Made by a program: the position numbers and the translations under genes. From Roseibacillus sp. (GTDB taxonomy: Bacteria > Verrucomicrobiota > Verrucomicrobiia > Verrucomicrobiales > Akkermansiaceae): DNA of 64,000 nt. Of this stretch, positions 51,977-59,661 are shown in pieces (the first letter of the stretch is position 1; every line of letters starts with the position of its first letter). The stretch is from NCBI GenBank assembly GCA_002686085.1, contig NZAC01000011.1, positions 1 to 64,000 of the forward strand. The letters are read 5' to 3'. The notes under the pieces were generated by a model. It was not told the origin of the DNA and did not search any database. It worked only from the letters and a program-made list of their open reading frames with translations.

Positions 51977-53827
51977 CTAGCGCTTACGGAGAAATTTCAA
52001 GCGTCCATGTTGAAGTCCACTCTTCGTCTTTTTCTCGAAAGACCCACCAAGGTCTGCCTTGAGATCTTCAGCCGTAGGCTGGTGATCCCTCTGGCCGGGA
52101 TGGAGATCGTCGATTGCTCTCTGCCAGTTAGGCTCATGGGCCGGGCCCGGAAGAGCAGGCTCGATCCAGTCGTGGCCAGGCTTGAGGCTTACATGATCTC
52201 GAATCGCTCTGCTCGTGATACCATTCTCCACAGCACTCCCCGGATTGTAGGAGGTTGGTGTTACCACAAAGACAAGACTGGAAGTTTCCTTCGCAGCTTC
52301 CTTGCTCTTAAAGAAAAAATTGATACCTGGAATATCACCAAGGATCGGAACCTTGTTCCTATCCTTAGTTTTGACCTGTCCGTAAAACCCTCCCACAACG
52401 AGAGAGTGTCCATCGGGAATACGGGCGACACTCTCGATCATCGATTCCGACACTCGGGGATATCTGTTCCCGCTCTGGCCAACGATTTCATCGACAACCT
52501 GTGCAGAGCGTGGGCGCATCTGCATGCGAATTGTACCATCAGGAAGGAGCGTCGGGGTAACCGCAACCGTCACTCCTATTTCTCTTGTAGTGGAAGGGTC
52601 TCCAGTTGGGTCTTTTGAGTCGACGGAATACCTGACCTCCTCGGTCACCTGATTACTGACTTCTGTCTCACTGATTGTGGTTGTAATAATGGGAACACGG
52701 TCAATGAGTGAGATTGTCGCTTTCTCATTATCCTCGGTGATAAGCGTAGGATTGGAGGTCTGGGTAACAAGCCCCCCCTGCTGCAAGGCACGAAGAACGC
52801 CACCCATCTGAATAGGAGAGAGGACAATCGTATTATTGCTTGGTGTATCAGTACCACGAAGAACAGAACCTGACCCCAGAGTGCCCGACGCAGAAAGCGC
52901 ATTGTCGATACCGAATAGAGAATTCAGGCTCGTAATAGTCTCAAGAGGAATTCCGTTCGCACCAAGACTGGATGACCAGTTCACACCCTGCTTCTCCCCC
53001 GCGCTACTATTGACACTGAGGATTTTAACTTCAATAACGACCTGCCCTTTTGCCTTATCTACCGAGGTGAGAAGGTTCCTCGCACGCTCTACTTGGTGAG
53101 CTGTGTCCACGACGATGATCGTATTGGTCTTGGGTTCGTAGTTTGCGATGCCCGTAGGAGAAAGCATCGGCTGAATCAGACCCTTGATCTGCTCGATATC
53201 AGTCGGCCGCAGGTAGCGAAGTTGATAATGCCACTCCTCTGCAGGCAACCGATTGAGCTGCTCATTGTTCAAGGCGTAAACCGTGTTCCCCTTGGTGTAT
53301 AGGGTCAGCCCATATTGAAAGGCCAACTCCTCCATCTGCTCCAGTGGATTTCCACTGTTGAGATGACCACTCACGTTGAAATCCGGTCCGGCGATACTGA
53401 CGTTGTGAAAGTACTGTTTCTTGGCACGCTTGGCCAACATCTGAAAGATGTCGTTGATCGCAGCATCGCGAATCAGGTATTCACCATTACTTTCATCGAT
53501 CTGCCCGGCGCTGTCACCCGGAACACCGACCTCCCCGTCGCTCTCCTCAGGAGGGGGAGGAGGAGGGAGTTCCGAAAGATCCTTTCCAACCGGAGATACA
53601 GGCGCTGGCGAAGCGGCAGCTGCAATCGGCACCACCTCAGGAATTGGCTCCACCGGGTCAACAGGAGGGTCGGCCAACGCCGGAGCAGTAGGATCGAACG
53701 CAGGTGGCCCGACAACCGGAAGGGGCTGGATTGGCTCATCGGGAAACACTTGCTCGGGCACCTGTTGACCAAAAGCAACAGCAGCACTGAGCAGCAGAAG
53801 GCAGAACAAAAAATCGTGATTTTTCAT
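51977..53827 (-). CDS. outer-membrane secretin (GspD/PilQ family)
   Basis: Secretin of 616 residues from the ATG at 53827, giving a signal peptide (about 1-20, VAFG-Q). The frame continues to 53983 without a signal. A Pro-rich linker (about 22-105) precedes the N-domains (about 115-300; ISDAAINDIFQ-like and LRPTDIEQIKGLIQPML). The C-terminal secretin core has GVNWSSSLGANGIPLETIT, LLPDGTIRMQMRPRSAQVV, VGGFYGQVKTKDRNKVPILGDIPGINFFF and LVFVVTPTSY. It should form the outer-membrane gate. The long C-terminal tail (about 545-616) is basic and might bind a pilotin or partner. It lies 28 nt after the PilP/GspC-like gene. Confidence 0.92.
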   Translation of the reverse strand: MKNHDFLFCLLLLSAAVAFGQQVPEQVFPDEPIQPLPVVGPPAFDPTAPALADPPVDPVEPIPEVVPIAAAASPAPVSPVGKDLSELPPPPPPEESDGEVGVPGDSAGQIDESNGEYLIRDAAINDIFQMLAKRAKKQYFHNVSIAGPDFNVSGHLNSGNPLEQMEELAFQYGLTLYTKGNTVYALNNEQLNRLPAEEWHYQLRYLRPTDIEQIKGLIQPMLSPTGIANYEPKTNTIIVVDTAHQVERARNLLTSVDKAKGQVVIEVKILSVNSSAGEKQGVNWSSSLGANGIPLETITSLNSLFGIDNALSASGTLGSGSVLRGTDTPSNNTIVLSPIQMGGVLRALQQGGLVTQTSNPTLITEDNEKATISLIDRVPIITTTISETEVSNQVTEEVRYSVDSKDPTGDPSTTREIGVTVAVTPTLLPDGTIRMQMRPRSAQVVDEIVGQSGNRYPRVSESMIESVARIPDGHSLVVGGFYGQVKTKDRNKVPILGDIPGINFFFKSKEAAKETSSLVFVVTPTSYNPGSAVENGITSRAIRDHVSLKPGHDWIEPALPGPAHEPNWQRAIDDLHPGQRDHQPTAEDLKADLGGSFEKKTKSGLQHGRLKFLRKR

Positions 53828-53855
53828 GGAGTATTCTTGATGGATCTGGAGCTCC

Positions 53856-54443
53856 CTACGGCAATGGAGGAGGAGAATTTGATTCAATTCGCAGAGGCTC
53901 AGCCTCGCTCTTCTTTCGGAGTGTGACTCCCTGCAATCGCAGGGGCTGCCCGGCTGCGGTGACTCCTTCAGGAAGCGTATCAAGACGACGGATCGCTATC
54001 TCACCACTTTGCAGATTCCTGAATGTCACCCTTGAGGGACCAACAGCTTCGACCCTGACCGATATTTTCTCTCCATCTCGAACGATGGGAAAGACCTGCC
54101 CCAGACGGAAAAGGCGAGCACCAACAAGAAACTCCCTTTCGCGCGAGTTTATGAGAGAAATTTTGATGTCTTTGATGAAATCTCGGAATGAGGTTTTCGG
54201 AATCTCTCGTGAGGAACGGCTTATCACCGGAGCCTTCCCAGGATTCTGATACAATCCGAAAGGACCTCGCTCCCGCCCGGCAATGGAAAGCCGTCTCTTT
54301 AACTCCGCGATTCGGTCATCAACTGTATCCGACAGAAATCTTGCGGGGGTCGCACTGGCGGAATACGAGTTGGCCCCGGAAGCAGGCTCTCTGGCTACCG
54401 CCACTGCAGAGAAGAGAAGAAGTATAAGGAAGGTCGTCTTCAT
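53856..54443 (-). CDS. exported protein, PilP/GspC-like in position
   Basis: Protein of 195 residues from the ATG at 54443, which touches the upstream stop (TAATGA). An ATG at 54455 would add four residues. The signal peptide ends near VAVA-R. The mature part is basic with a small beta domain (VGARLFRLGQVFPIVRDGEKISVRVEAVGPSRVTFRN), of the kind seen in PilP and GspC HR domains that bind secretin N-domains. Its position directly before the secretin gene fits that role. The family match is by shape and context, not strong sequence signal. Confidence 0.7.
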   Translation of the reverse strand: MKTTFLILLLFSAVAVAREPASGANSYSASATPARFLSDTVDDRIAELKRRLSIAGRERGPFGLYQNPGKAPVISRSSREIPKTSFRDFIKDIKISLINSREREFLVGARLFRLGQVFPIVRDGEKISVRVEAVGPSRVTFRNLQSGEIAIRRLDTLPEGVTAAGQPLRLQGVTLRKKSEAEPLRIESNSPPPLP

Positions 54444-54979
54444 TATTTTTGCCACGTAGTGTAAACAACTGCCGCATTCAGAACATTCTGGTTCGCCGCC
54501 CTGGAGAGCTTGATACTGTCCAGCTGGAGCTGAGGCATTTTTGTTTCTAGCTCAAGAAAAGCAGTTTGGAGGGCCCTGTAAGTGCCGCGGAAGGCGAAGT
54601 GAAGTTGGATAGATGGCTGCTGACTCGCACCTCCGATTCCGCCCGCTACAGTGGTCGGCCGAAAGGCGGTCTGTTGGAAGTGGGTAGCTTCGTAGTCTTT
54701 CTGAAAGTCACGGAAAAAGGTGTTGACGGAGGTAGCTGCTGGTTGCTCGAACAGGGACATCCACCGGTGCATGTGCGGCGCCTGTGACTGCACCTTACGC
54801 TCGAGCATTCGCCGCTCCTTTTCCACAGTCTTAAAGGCCTGATGATGCTTCTTCCTGGACTCATAGGTAGTTTCCAGTTTCCCGCGGAAATGCACTCCCA
54901 GCCCCAAAGTAGCGACCACAAGAAAAACCGGCACTACCAGCCCGAAAACGATAATAGGATCTTTGTAATGAGGATTCAT
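54443..54979 (-). CDS. PilO/GspM-like inner-membrane protein
   Basis: Protein of 178 residues with one N-terminal transmembrane helix (about 9-30), a coiled-coil stretch (about 34-64, rich in Lys/Glu/Arg) and a C-terminal ferredoxin-like domain (about 105-178; SIQLHFAFRGTYRALQTAFLELETKMPQLQLDSIKLSR). This is the layout of PilO and GspM. It overlaps the PilM/N-like gene upstream by 4 nt. Akkermansia muciniphila has a PilO-like protein, Amuc_1100, in a comparable pilus-type cluster; whether this is an orthologue is unknown, and Amuc_1100 is longer. Confidence 0.78.
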   Translation of the reverse strand: MNPHYKDPIIVFGLVVPVFLVVATLGLGVHFRGKLETTYESRKKHHQAFKTVEKERRMLERKVQSQAPHMHRWMSLFEQPAATSVNTFFRDFQKDYEATHFQQTAFRPTTVAGGIGGASQQPSIQLHFAFRGTYRALQTAFLELETKMPQLQLDSIKLSRAANQNVLNAAVVYTTWQK

Positions 54980-56724
54980 TGCGCGGCAGTGATCGGGATG
55001 GCGATAGGGTCCTCAGCAGTAATACGCTGAGTGATCGTCAATCTAAAATTATGAGCGAACCGCTCTTCTGGCTTCTTTCCAATAAGCGGCTTGAATCGCT
55101 TGTTCTCAGAGGTCAGAAGATTCACCAGGAGCGTTCGGGATCCCAAATCGGTGCGAAAGGACTCATTACCGGTTTGTTCACGAATGCTCTCAAACACCTT
55201 TCCCATTCCCTCTGTCGTGCTGATCACCGTAAGGTGATTCAGAGCATCCGTGTTAGAGAATCCGCTAATCGTCCAATCTTTGACGACTCCTGCACTGGGA
55301 TCCTTATTCTGAGCCACTTCAGGCCTCACCCGGTGACTGGCTTCTGACAAGATCACACTCTCTGGATCCGGAAAAAGCTGATTAATCAGCTCCATCGAAA
55401 CCCACGCCTTAGATCGGTCAGCGAGCAAGGAACTCCATTGTTCATAACGATGGATTTCTGAGGAAAGAATCTTGTTTCCTTCCCGGGAAACTTCGCCGGT
55501 CTGATGCCAGGATTCGTCGTTAATAATCTTAATGCCGCGGACCGCGGTCCATCCAACAAATAGGAGAATAGCTGCCGCTCCAAGGCGCAGAGCAGCAGAA
55601 CCAAACCTCAGGATTCTCATTTCCGTACGGGACGGAAGTAGGTCCACTTCATCCCTTGATTCCGGAAGAAAATCCTGAGTCGCCCACCCGGATTCGATCA
55701 TACCCTGAAAAGTCTGAGCACCTCTCACAACCACTTCTTCATTCCGAGATCTCAAGCTGGAAGGCCCTTGGAACTCGAGCGGAACCGCGGAGTCAAACCA
55801 GCGATTCTTACGCCAGTCAACCACCACTGCCCCGGGAAGCTGTGGGGCAACTGGATCCCGCCCGGAGCAGGCCAGCGGAAGAGTGTAAATGGGCGGATCG
55901 GGCAATTCGAGAGCTGCCGCCATAGTCTGCACTATCCGCCCTACGTGAGACGGAGTGACCCCCTCATGGTGTCTTACTGACCTGAGCATGACGAGCTCTC
56001 GTCCCTCGGAAAAAAAGGCAATGACAGAAAAAGATGAATAGGGAAAAAAGATAGCGAAGGCTTGATCCGGCAGCTCCTCATCCAGTCGCCGCAGAGCAGC
56101 AAGGGTGACCAAAGGAGCACTCAACGCGCAGGTCCGAATAGGAAAGTTCAGAACCTGCCCAACATTTCTGATCTGTCTTAGATAGGTGTGGCATCTTCTT
56201 GAAATTGTTATCGCTGATCCAAACTGCTGCCCGGGCCTAGCACCGGGATAGGGAAACAGGCGGAACGAGAAGTCCTCCACAGAATCGCTATGATCCTCAA
56301 GGACGGCCTTGGGTTCATGCACAAGCTTCTCACTTAGAACACCAAGATCCTCGGGGCGTTCACTGGCCCCTCTGAGCTCGGATATGGCAAACTCGTCGGC
56401 AACATGGAGAATCACTGCCAGTGACTTCATTCGGCCATCAAAATGGGAGCGAATTCCTGCAAGATATTCCATTACCTCCTGCTCTCCAGCCTGTAACGAG
56501 GGCAGAGCTACGCGGGCCCAGGTCTTTCTGTCGTCCTTCCCGTAACAAATGTGTGCCGCCGAGATATCTTCTCCTTCTAAGAAAAGGTGCAATTGGCACT
56601 CAAGGTCGAGAGCCTCACGATACCAGTCAAGATTCCTCGAACGAGTAGTCTCACGGTGGAGACGCCGCGCCTGCAGGAACCGTTGCCAGGTTGTTAACTG
56701 GGCTGGATGCACCAATACTTCCAT
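54976..56724 (-). CDS. PilM-PilN-like (GspL-like) fusion protein
   Basis: Protein of 582 residues in two parts. The N-terminal ~370 residues form a cytoplasmic actin-like fold candidate (LHLFLEGEDISAAHI, AFAIFFPYSSFSVIAFFSEGRELVMLRSV). One transmembrane helix (about 379-398, LRLGAAAILLFVGWTAVRGI) leads to a periplasmic coiled coil and ferredoxin-like domain (about 410-582; DWTISGFSNTDALNHLTVIST). In type IV pili these parts are PilM and PilN; in type II secretion they are joined in GspL. Here they are joined, as in GspL. The gene starts 89 bp after the strong hairpin that follows the pilin gene and overlaps the PilO-like gene by 4 nt. Confidence 0.8.
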   Translation of the reverse strand: MEVLVHPAQLTTWQRFLQARRLHRETTRSRNLDWYREALDLECQLHLFLEGEDISAAHICYGKDDRKTWARVALPSLQAGEQEVMEYLAGIRSHFDGRMKSLAVILHVADEFAISELRGASERPEDLGVLSEKLVHEPKAVLEDHSDSVEDFSFRLFPYPGARPGQQFGSAITISRRCHTYLRQIRNVGQVLNFPIRTCALSAPLVTLAALRRLDEELPDQAFAIFFPYSSFSVIAFFSEGRELVMLRSVRHHEGVTPSHVGRIVQTMAAALELPDPPIYTLPLACSGRDPVAPQLPGAVVVDWRKNRWFDSAVPLEFQGPSSLRSRNEEVVVRGAQTFQGMIESGWATQDFLPESRDEVDLLPSRTEMRILRFGSAALRLGAAAILLFVGWTAVRGIKIINDESWHQTGEVSREGNKILSSEIHRYEQWSSLLADRSKAWVSMELINQLFPDPESVILSEASHRVRPEVAQNKDPSAGVVKDWTISGFSNTDALNHLTVISTTEGMGKVFESIREQTGNESFRTDLGSRTLLVNLLTSENKRFKPLIGKKPEERFAHNFRLTITQRITAEDPIAIPITAAQ

Positions 56725-56812
56725 TGAGGGAACGAGGGGAAGATGTCGCTATGTAATAAGCCGCCACGGTGCACTCCCCGGCAGCAAATGGTGAGGCGAA
56801 AGCCGCACCGGA

Positions 56813-56840
56813 GTCGGCGCCAGAGTATTCTGGCGCCGAC
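56813..56840 (-). terminator. strong hairpin between the pilin gene and the PilM/N-like gene
   Basis: A perfect 12-bp GC-rich stem (GTCGGCGCCAGA/TCTGGCGCCGAC) encloses a 4-nt loop. It can be extended by CCGGA/TCCGG with one bulged C. It starts 18 bp beyond the stop of the pilin gene and has no T-run. It may partly terminate transcription or protect the pilin mRNA end so that pilin is made in excess over the downstream parts. Confidence 0.7.
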
Positions 56841-56858
56841 CTCCGGGTCGAAAAGTGA

Positions 56859-57263
56859 TTACCAGTCTCCAAAATCACTTGGCACGTGCTTCTCAGCAGT
56901 TGCAAGTGAACAGGTCATATAAAGCACTCCTTGTTGCGGGAGAGTGTCACCTTTGTTGGAGTATGTTCCTGTGCCGGGGCAATCAGGGCTACTTTCAACG
57001 AATTTGCCAGGCCCAACAATCTCTCGGTATGCACCGGAAACCACTTCTCCGGCATTATGGCCATTCATGTTCTGGTAGGAGCGCATACCTTGTTGAACGT
57101 TACGAATGTTCATGATGCATCCTGCGCGATCAGAGCCTCTTTTCCAGGCGCGCGCGCCAACGAAAAGAATGCTGATCAATGATAGAAGGACGAGAATTAC
57201 GACCGTCAACTCAATGAGGGTCATCCCGGACTTCACTGTCTTCTGGGTGTTTGTCAGTGTCAT
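56859..57263 (-). CDS. type IV prepilin-like protein, probable major pilin
   Basis: Protein of 134 residues from the ATG at 57263. The leader TLTNTQKTVKSG is followed by |MTLIELTVVILVLLSLISILFV, with Gly -1 and Glu +5. The open frame reaches 57314, which would give an overlong leader. The mature part has about 121 residues, with a CIMN...CPGTGTY...MTCSLATAEKHVPSDFG pattern containing three Cys residues, some of which might pair. Its place right after the PilT-like gene and before a strong hairpin suggests high expression, as for a major pilin. This rank is inferred. Confidence 0.82.
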   Translation of the reverse strand: MTLTNTQKTVKSGMTLIELTVVILVLLSLISILFVGARAWKRGSDRAGCIMNIRNVQQGMRSYQNMNGHNAGEVVSGAYREIVGPGKFVESSPDCPGTGTYSNKGDTLPQQGVLYMTCSLATAEKHVPSDFGDW

Positions 57264-57327
57264 GGTTTTGTCTGTTTTGGTTGATGACGCGCACAGGGCA
57301 CGTGCTTTTGGCACTTGGATTTACCGG

Positions 57328-58590
57328 TCAGATTTCATCTTCATCGTTCCGATTCATCCGGGCGCTTTCAAAAGTTTGTTGGTCGATAGCACCGCGCTGC
57401 AGCAGTTTACGCAGGCTGTCGTCCCATGAAATATTGCCAGCTCGACGAATGACGTCCTCGAGTGCATTCGATCCGGAAGAGTAGTTCGCGATCGCGCTGG
57501 AGACTGCATCGTTGCTGTTCTGGAGAAACTCGTAGGTCAGCACTCTCTTGCCATTCAGTCCCCTCAAGAGGCCCTGCGAATGAATAAAGATGAGCATTTC
57601 GCTGAGCCGACTAAGTACTGACCCGAACTTCTCGTGGGGGTACATTTCAAGAATCCGCCCCATCGTCTTGACCGCACCGGTAGTGTGAAGCGTCGAGAGA
57701 ACGAGATGCCCTGTCTGAGCCGCTTCCAGGCAGGTATCCATCGCGTCACGATCACGAATCTCTCCAAGAAGTATGATATGAGGCGCTTTTCTTAGAACAT
57801 CCTTCAGTCCCTGTCGGTAGCTTGCTACGTCACGCCCAACCTCCTGCTGAGTAATGATACTGGGAGACATCGCTCGGTGATCAGGATAATTGGGATGCTC
57901 CATGTCTGCCTGGTAACGATATTCAACGGGGTCCTCGATCGTAACTATATGCTTGGAAGAAGACTGCCTCAGCCAGTCCATCAGTGAAGCCAGAGTCGTG
58001 GACTTTCCCGAACCGGTCGGACCTGTCACCAAACAGAGCCCTGCTCTCCGACGCACTGCATCCTGAAGTGCGGTTGAGGTATCAGGATCAATTCCCAGGA
58101 CATCGAGAGCTGGTATCGTATCGCTAAGGATCCGGCACGTGATTCCCAGTCCGGAAGCCGAGAGATGAGCTTGAATACGCAGACGCCCTGAAATTTTTGT
58201 CCCGCCTGCATAGACGACACCGTCTGCTGAAAAATCGTCAACATGCGTCTCTTGAAACCGCTGAAGTGATCGCTCTACTTTCTCATCAGAAGTGACTCCC
58301 ACACTACTCCCCCCAAAACCATGGCCAGACTCTTCCTGCCGAAGAACGAGAGCCTTGTAAACTTCCAGCAGATCTCGATCGGAGAGGAAGCCCAGAAAGT
58401 CTAGACACTCCATTCCATGGTTGGTCTCAACGTAAATTGGCCGCTTTGCACGGAACTGAATGTCCGACACACCGCGTCCCTCGCAAGCCTCCAGCGAGAC
58501 TGCGAGCAGTTCTTCCCCAGACATGCCCGGCTGAAAGACCCGTAGCTGCGGGGCCTCGAGATGGGCAGGAGGTTGCTCAATCGCACTCAT
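57328..58590 (-). CDS. PilT-like retraction-type ATPase
   Basis: Cytoplasmic ATPase of 420 residues without an MshEN or zinc domain. Walker A GPTGSGKST is at residues 190-198, then VTIEDPVEYRY, LLGEIRDRDAMDTCLEAAQTGHLVLSTLHTTGAVKTMGRI, all of the PilT type. The N-terminal part has VSDIQFRAKRPIYVETNHG. It is the first gene of the long minus-strand set. In type IV pili PilT retracts the fibre. Its presence supports a retractable pilus rather than a pure type II secretion system, or a hybrid. Confidence 0.9.
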   Translation of the reverse strand: MSAIEQPPAHLEAPQLRVFQPGMSGEELLAVSLEACEGRGVSDIQFRAKRPIYVETNHGMECLDFLGFLSDRDLLEVYKALVLRQEESGHGFGGSSVGVTSDEKVERSLQRFQETHVDDFSADGVVYAGGTKISGRLRIQAHLSASGLGITCRILSDTIPALDVLGIDPDTSTALQDAVRRRAGLCLVTGPTGSGKSTTLASLMDWLRQSSSKHIVTIEDPVEYRYQADMEHPNYPDHRAMSPSIITQQEVGRDVASYRQGLKDVLRKAPHIILLGEIRDRDAMDTCLEAAQTGHLVLSTLHTTGAVKTMGRILEMYPHEKFGSVLSRLSEMLIFIHSQGLLRGLNGKRVLTYEFLQNSNDAVSSAIANYSSGSNALEDVIRRAGNISWDDSLRKLLQRGAIDQQTFESARMNRNDEDEI

Positions 58591-58600
58591 CGTTATCAGA

Positions 58601-58616
58601 GCGTGAGCGTTAACGC
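58601..58616. promoter_or_regulatory. inverted-repeat element upstream of the PilT-like gene
   Basis: GCGTTAACGC at 58607-58616 is a perfect palindrome, 16 bp upstream of the PilT-like start, and it sits inside a wider partial inverted repeat beginning at 58601. It could be an operator for the pilus-like set. Confidence 0.35.
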
Positions 58617-58840
58617 ACGGAAACGAGGACTCTGATATATTGTCAGGGCCTGCGCTCCGCCGTCTGGGTAAGGGTGAAACCAGAGGGGCTGCATCAGCTA
58701 GTTGTCAGTTCTGTTGAGTATCGCTATGTCACGTGTTTAAGAGCGCCGCGGCTTCGGTAAGATGAGACCCATTCACTGAGCTGGGCGCTTCCCGTCTTCC
58801 GGTTTTAAATGTCTTCTGATCCTTCTGGGATCCTGTGGTA
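58617..58840. other. intergenic region with a possible coding remnant
   Basis: No intact gene was found. On the minus strand, about 28 codons between 58818 and 58729 read TGRREAPSSVNGSHLTEAAALLNT and then stop. This looks protein-like but has no start codon and no recognised family. Together with the structured element that follows it may be debris of a mobile element. Confidence 0.35.
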
Positions 58841-58960
58841 GTGCGAACCCGGTTGAACCGACCTGTGTTCCCCGAAATCAAAGGGCTGCGGTAACGAGGC
58901 CTCCAAGGAGGGGCCGAATTGGCAACAGCACGATGGTTCGGGGTGACAAGAACTCATCCG
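58841..58960 (+). ncRNA. candidate structured RNA, possibly the 5' end of a group II intron
   Basis: The stretch begins GTGCGAACC and contains several short stems: CGGTT/AACCG, CCC(gaaatcaaa)GGG, and GGCCTCC-AA-GGAGGGGCC. It goes on with GGCAACAGCACGATGGTTCGGGGTGACAAG. GTGYG at the 5' end and such a chain of stems resemble domain I of bacterial group II introns. No intron-encoded reverse transcriptase and no domain V were found downstream, where an AT-rich stretch follows. The claim rests on pattern memory and is uncertain. Confidence 0.3.
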
Positions 58961-59339
58961 TTGTTTTCTTCTAATAGAGCTTAACTAAACTTTCAACCTT
59001 TTTTATCTTTTACGTGTAAATAAATCCCGAATCCTCAAATCCCAGTCATTATTTTACTATAAACCCCTCATTTTGAACATATTACAAAAATATGCTCATC
59101 CCTCGAAAAGCCAATTTCTACCGGATGATATCCCCTGCGAGAGGTCGCCATCTACCTCAAAAACGATAATCCGCTCCCGCAAAAACCGAAAAACCGGTAA
59201 ATAGTTCAGCACGTAAGCGCGAAGGCATCATGCGTCACGCCAAACCCTGCCCCAAAAAGAACGCCCTCCGCTAGAGCTACCTTTGGCGATCGGGCATGGA
59301 GCGAGGATCAGCAGAGGGAGTCGCGTCCACCCCGTTGGG
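58961..59339. other. 379-bp gene-poor AT-rich stretch
   Basis: Positions 58975-59100 are clearly AT-rich. No gene, repeat or RNA was recognised. Short open stretches on the minus strand begin in the following dikinase remnant and are not independent genes. Confidence 0.5.
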
Positions 59340-59607
59340 AGACCTCTTCCCAGCAGGCTCTCGGCCGCAGATGCCGTAGACCTCGATCTTGAGCTTCTTC
59401 GCGCAAGAACGCCCGCCTTCAACATAGACTCCAACCATTTTTACCCACACCTTTCTGCTCAAGATCAGCGTATGAGGTGTTGTTGAGAACTTCCGCATCC
59501 TGATAAGTTGAGGGGGAAGCTGAAGGAATCCATAGCGGGATCATATGGGGCCACTTTGGGCAAGATCGTCGGTTCTAAAGGAGAACTACCCACCTCGCCT
59601 GGCCATT
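59340..59607 (-). pseudogene. decayed partial copy of the 3' part of the pyruvate phosphate dikinase gene
   Basis: On the minus strand this stretch matches the intact gene around 61797-62050 in the same order and direction. Shared blocks are gttgttgagaacttc (59479-59493 and 61924-61938), ctgcggccgagagc-like/gcagatgccg and gatcttgag (59384 and 61831). Translated in mixed frames it gives DAEVLNN, EGGRSCAKKLKI and YGICG, against [30 protein letters not shown] in the intact protein. Frameshifts and stops break the frame. The copy lies upstream of the ABC-F gene, so one gene separates it from the intact dikinase. It probably arose by partial tandem duplication. Confidence 0.85.
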
Positions 59608-59661
59608 ATTTCCAACGCTCGACATTTCTAACTGCTTCGCTACCCCTCCACCCCCCAGCCT

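Noticed and set aside
53315-53926. Plus-strand open frame of 203 codons
   Set aside because: It lies opposite the secretin signal and N-domain region and continues into the next gene; its residues look random and Arg-rich.
59228-59498. Two small minus-strand open frames
   Set aside because: They are pieces of the decayed dikinase copy and not independent genes.
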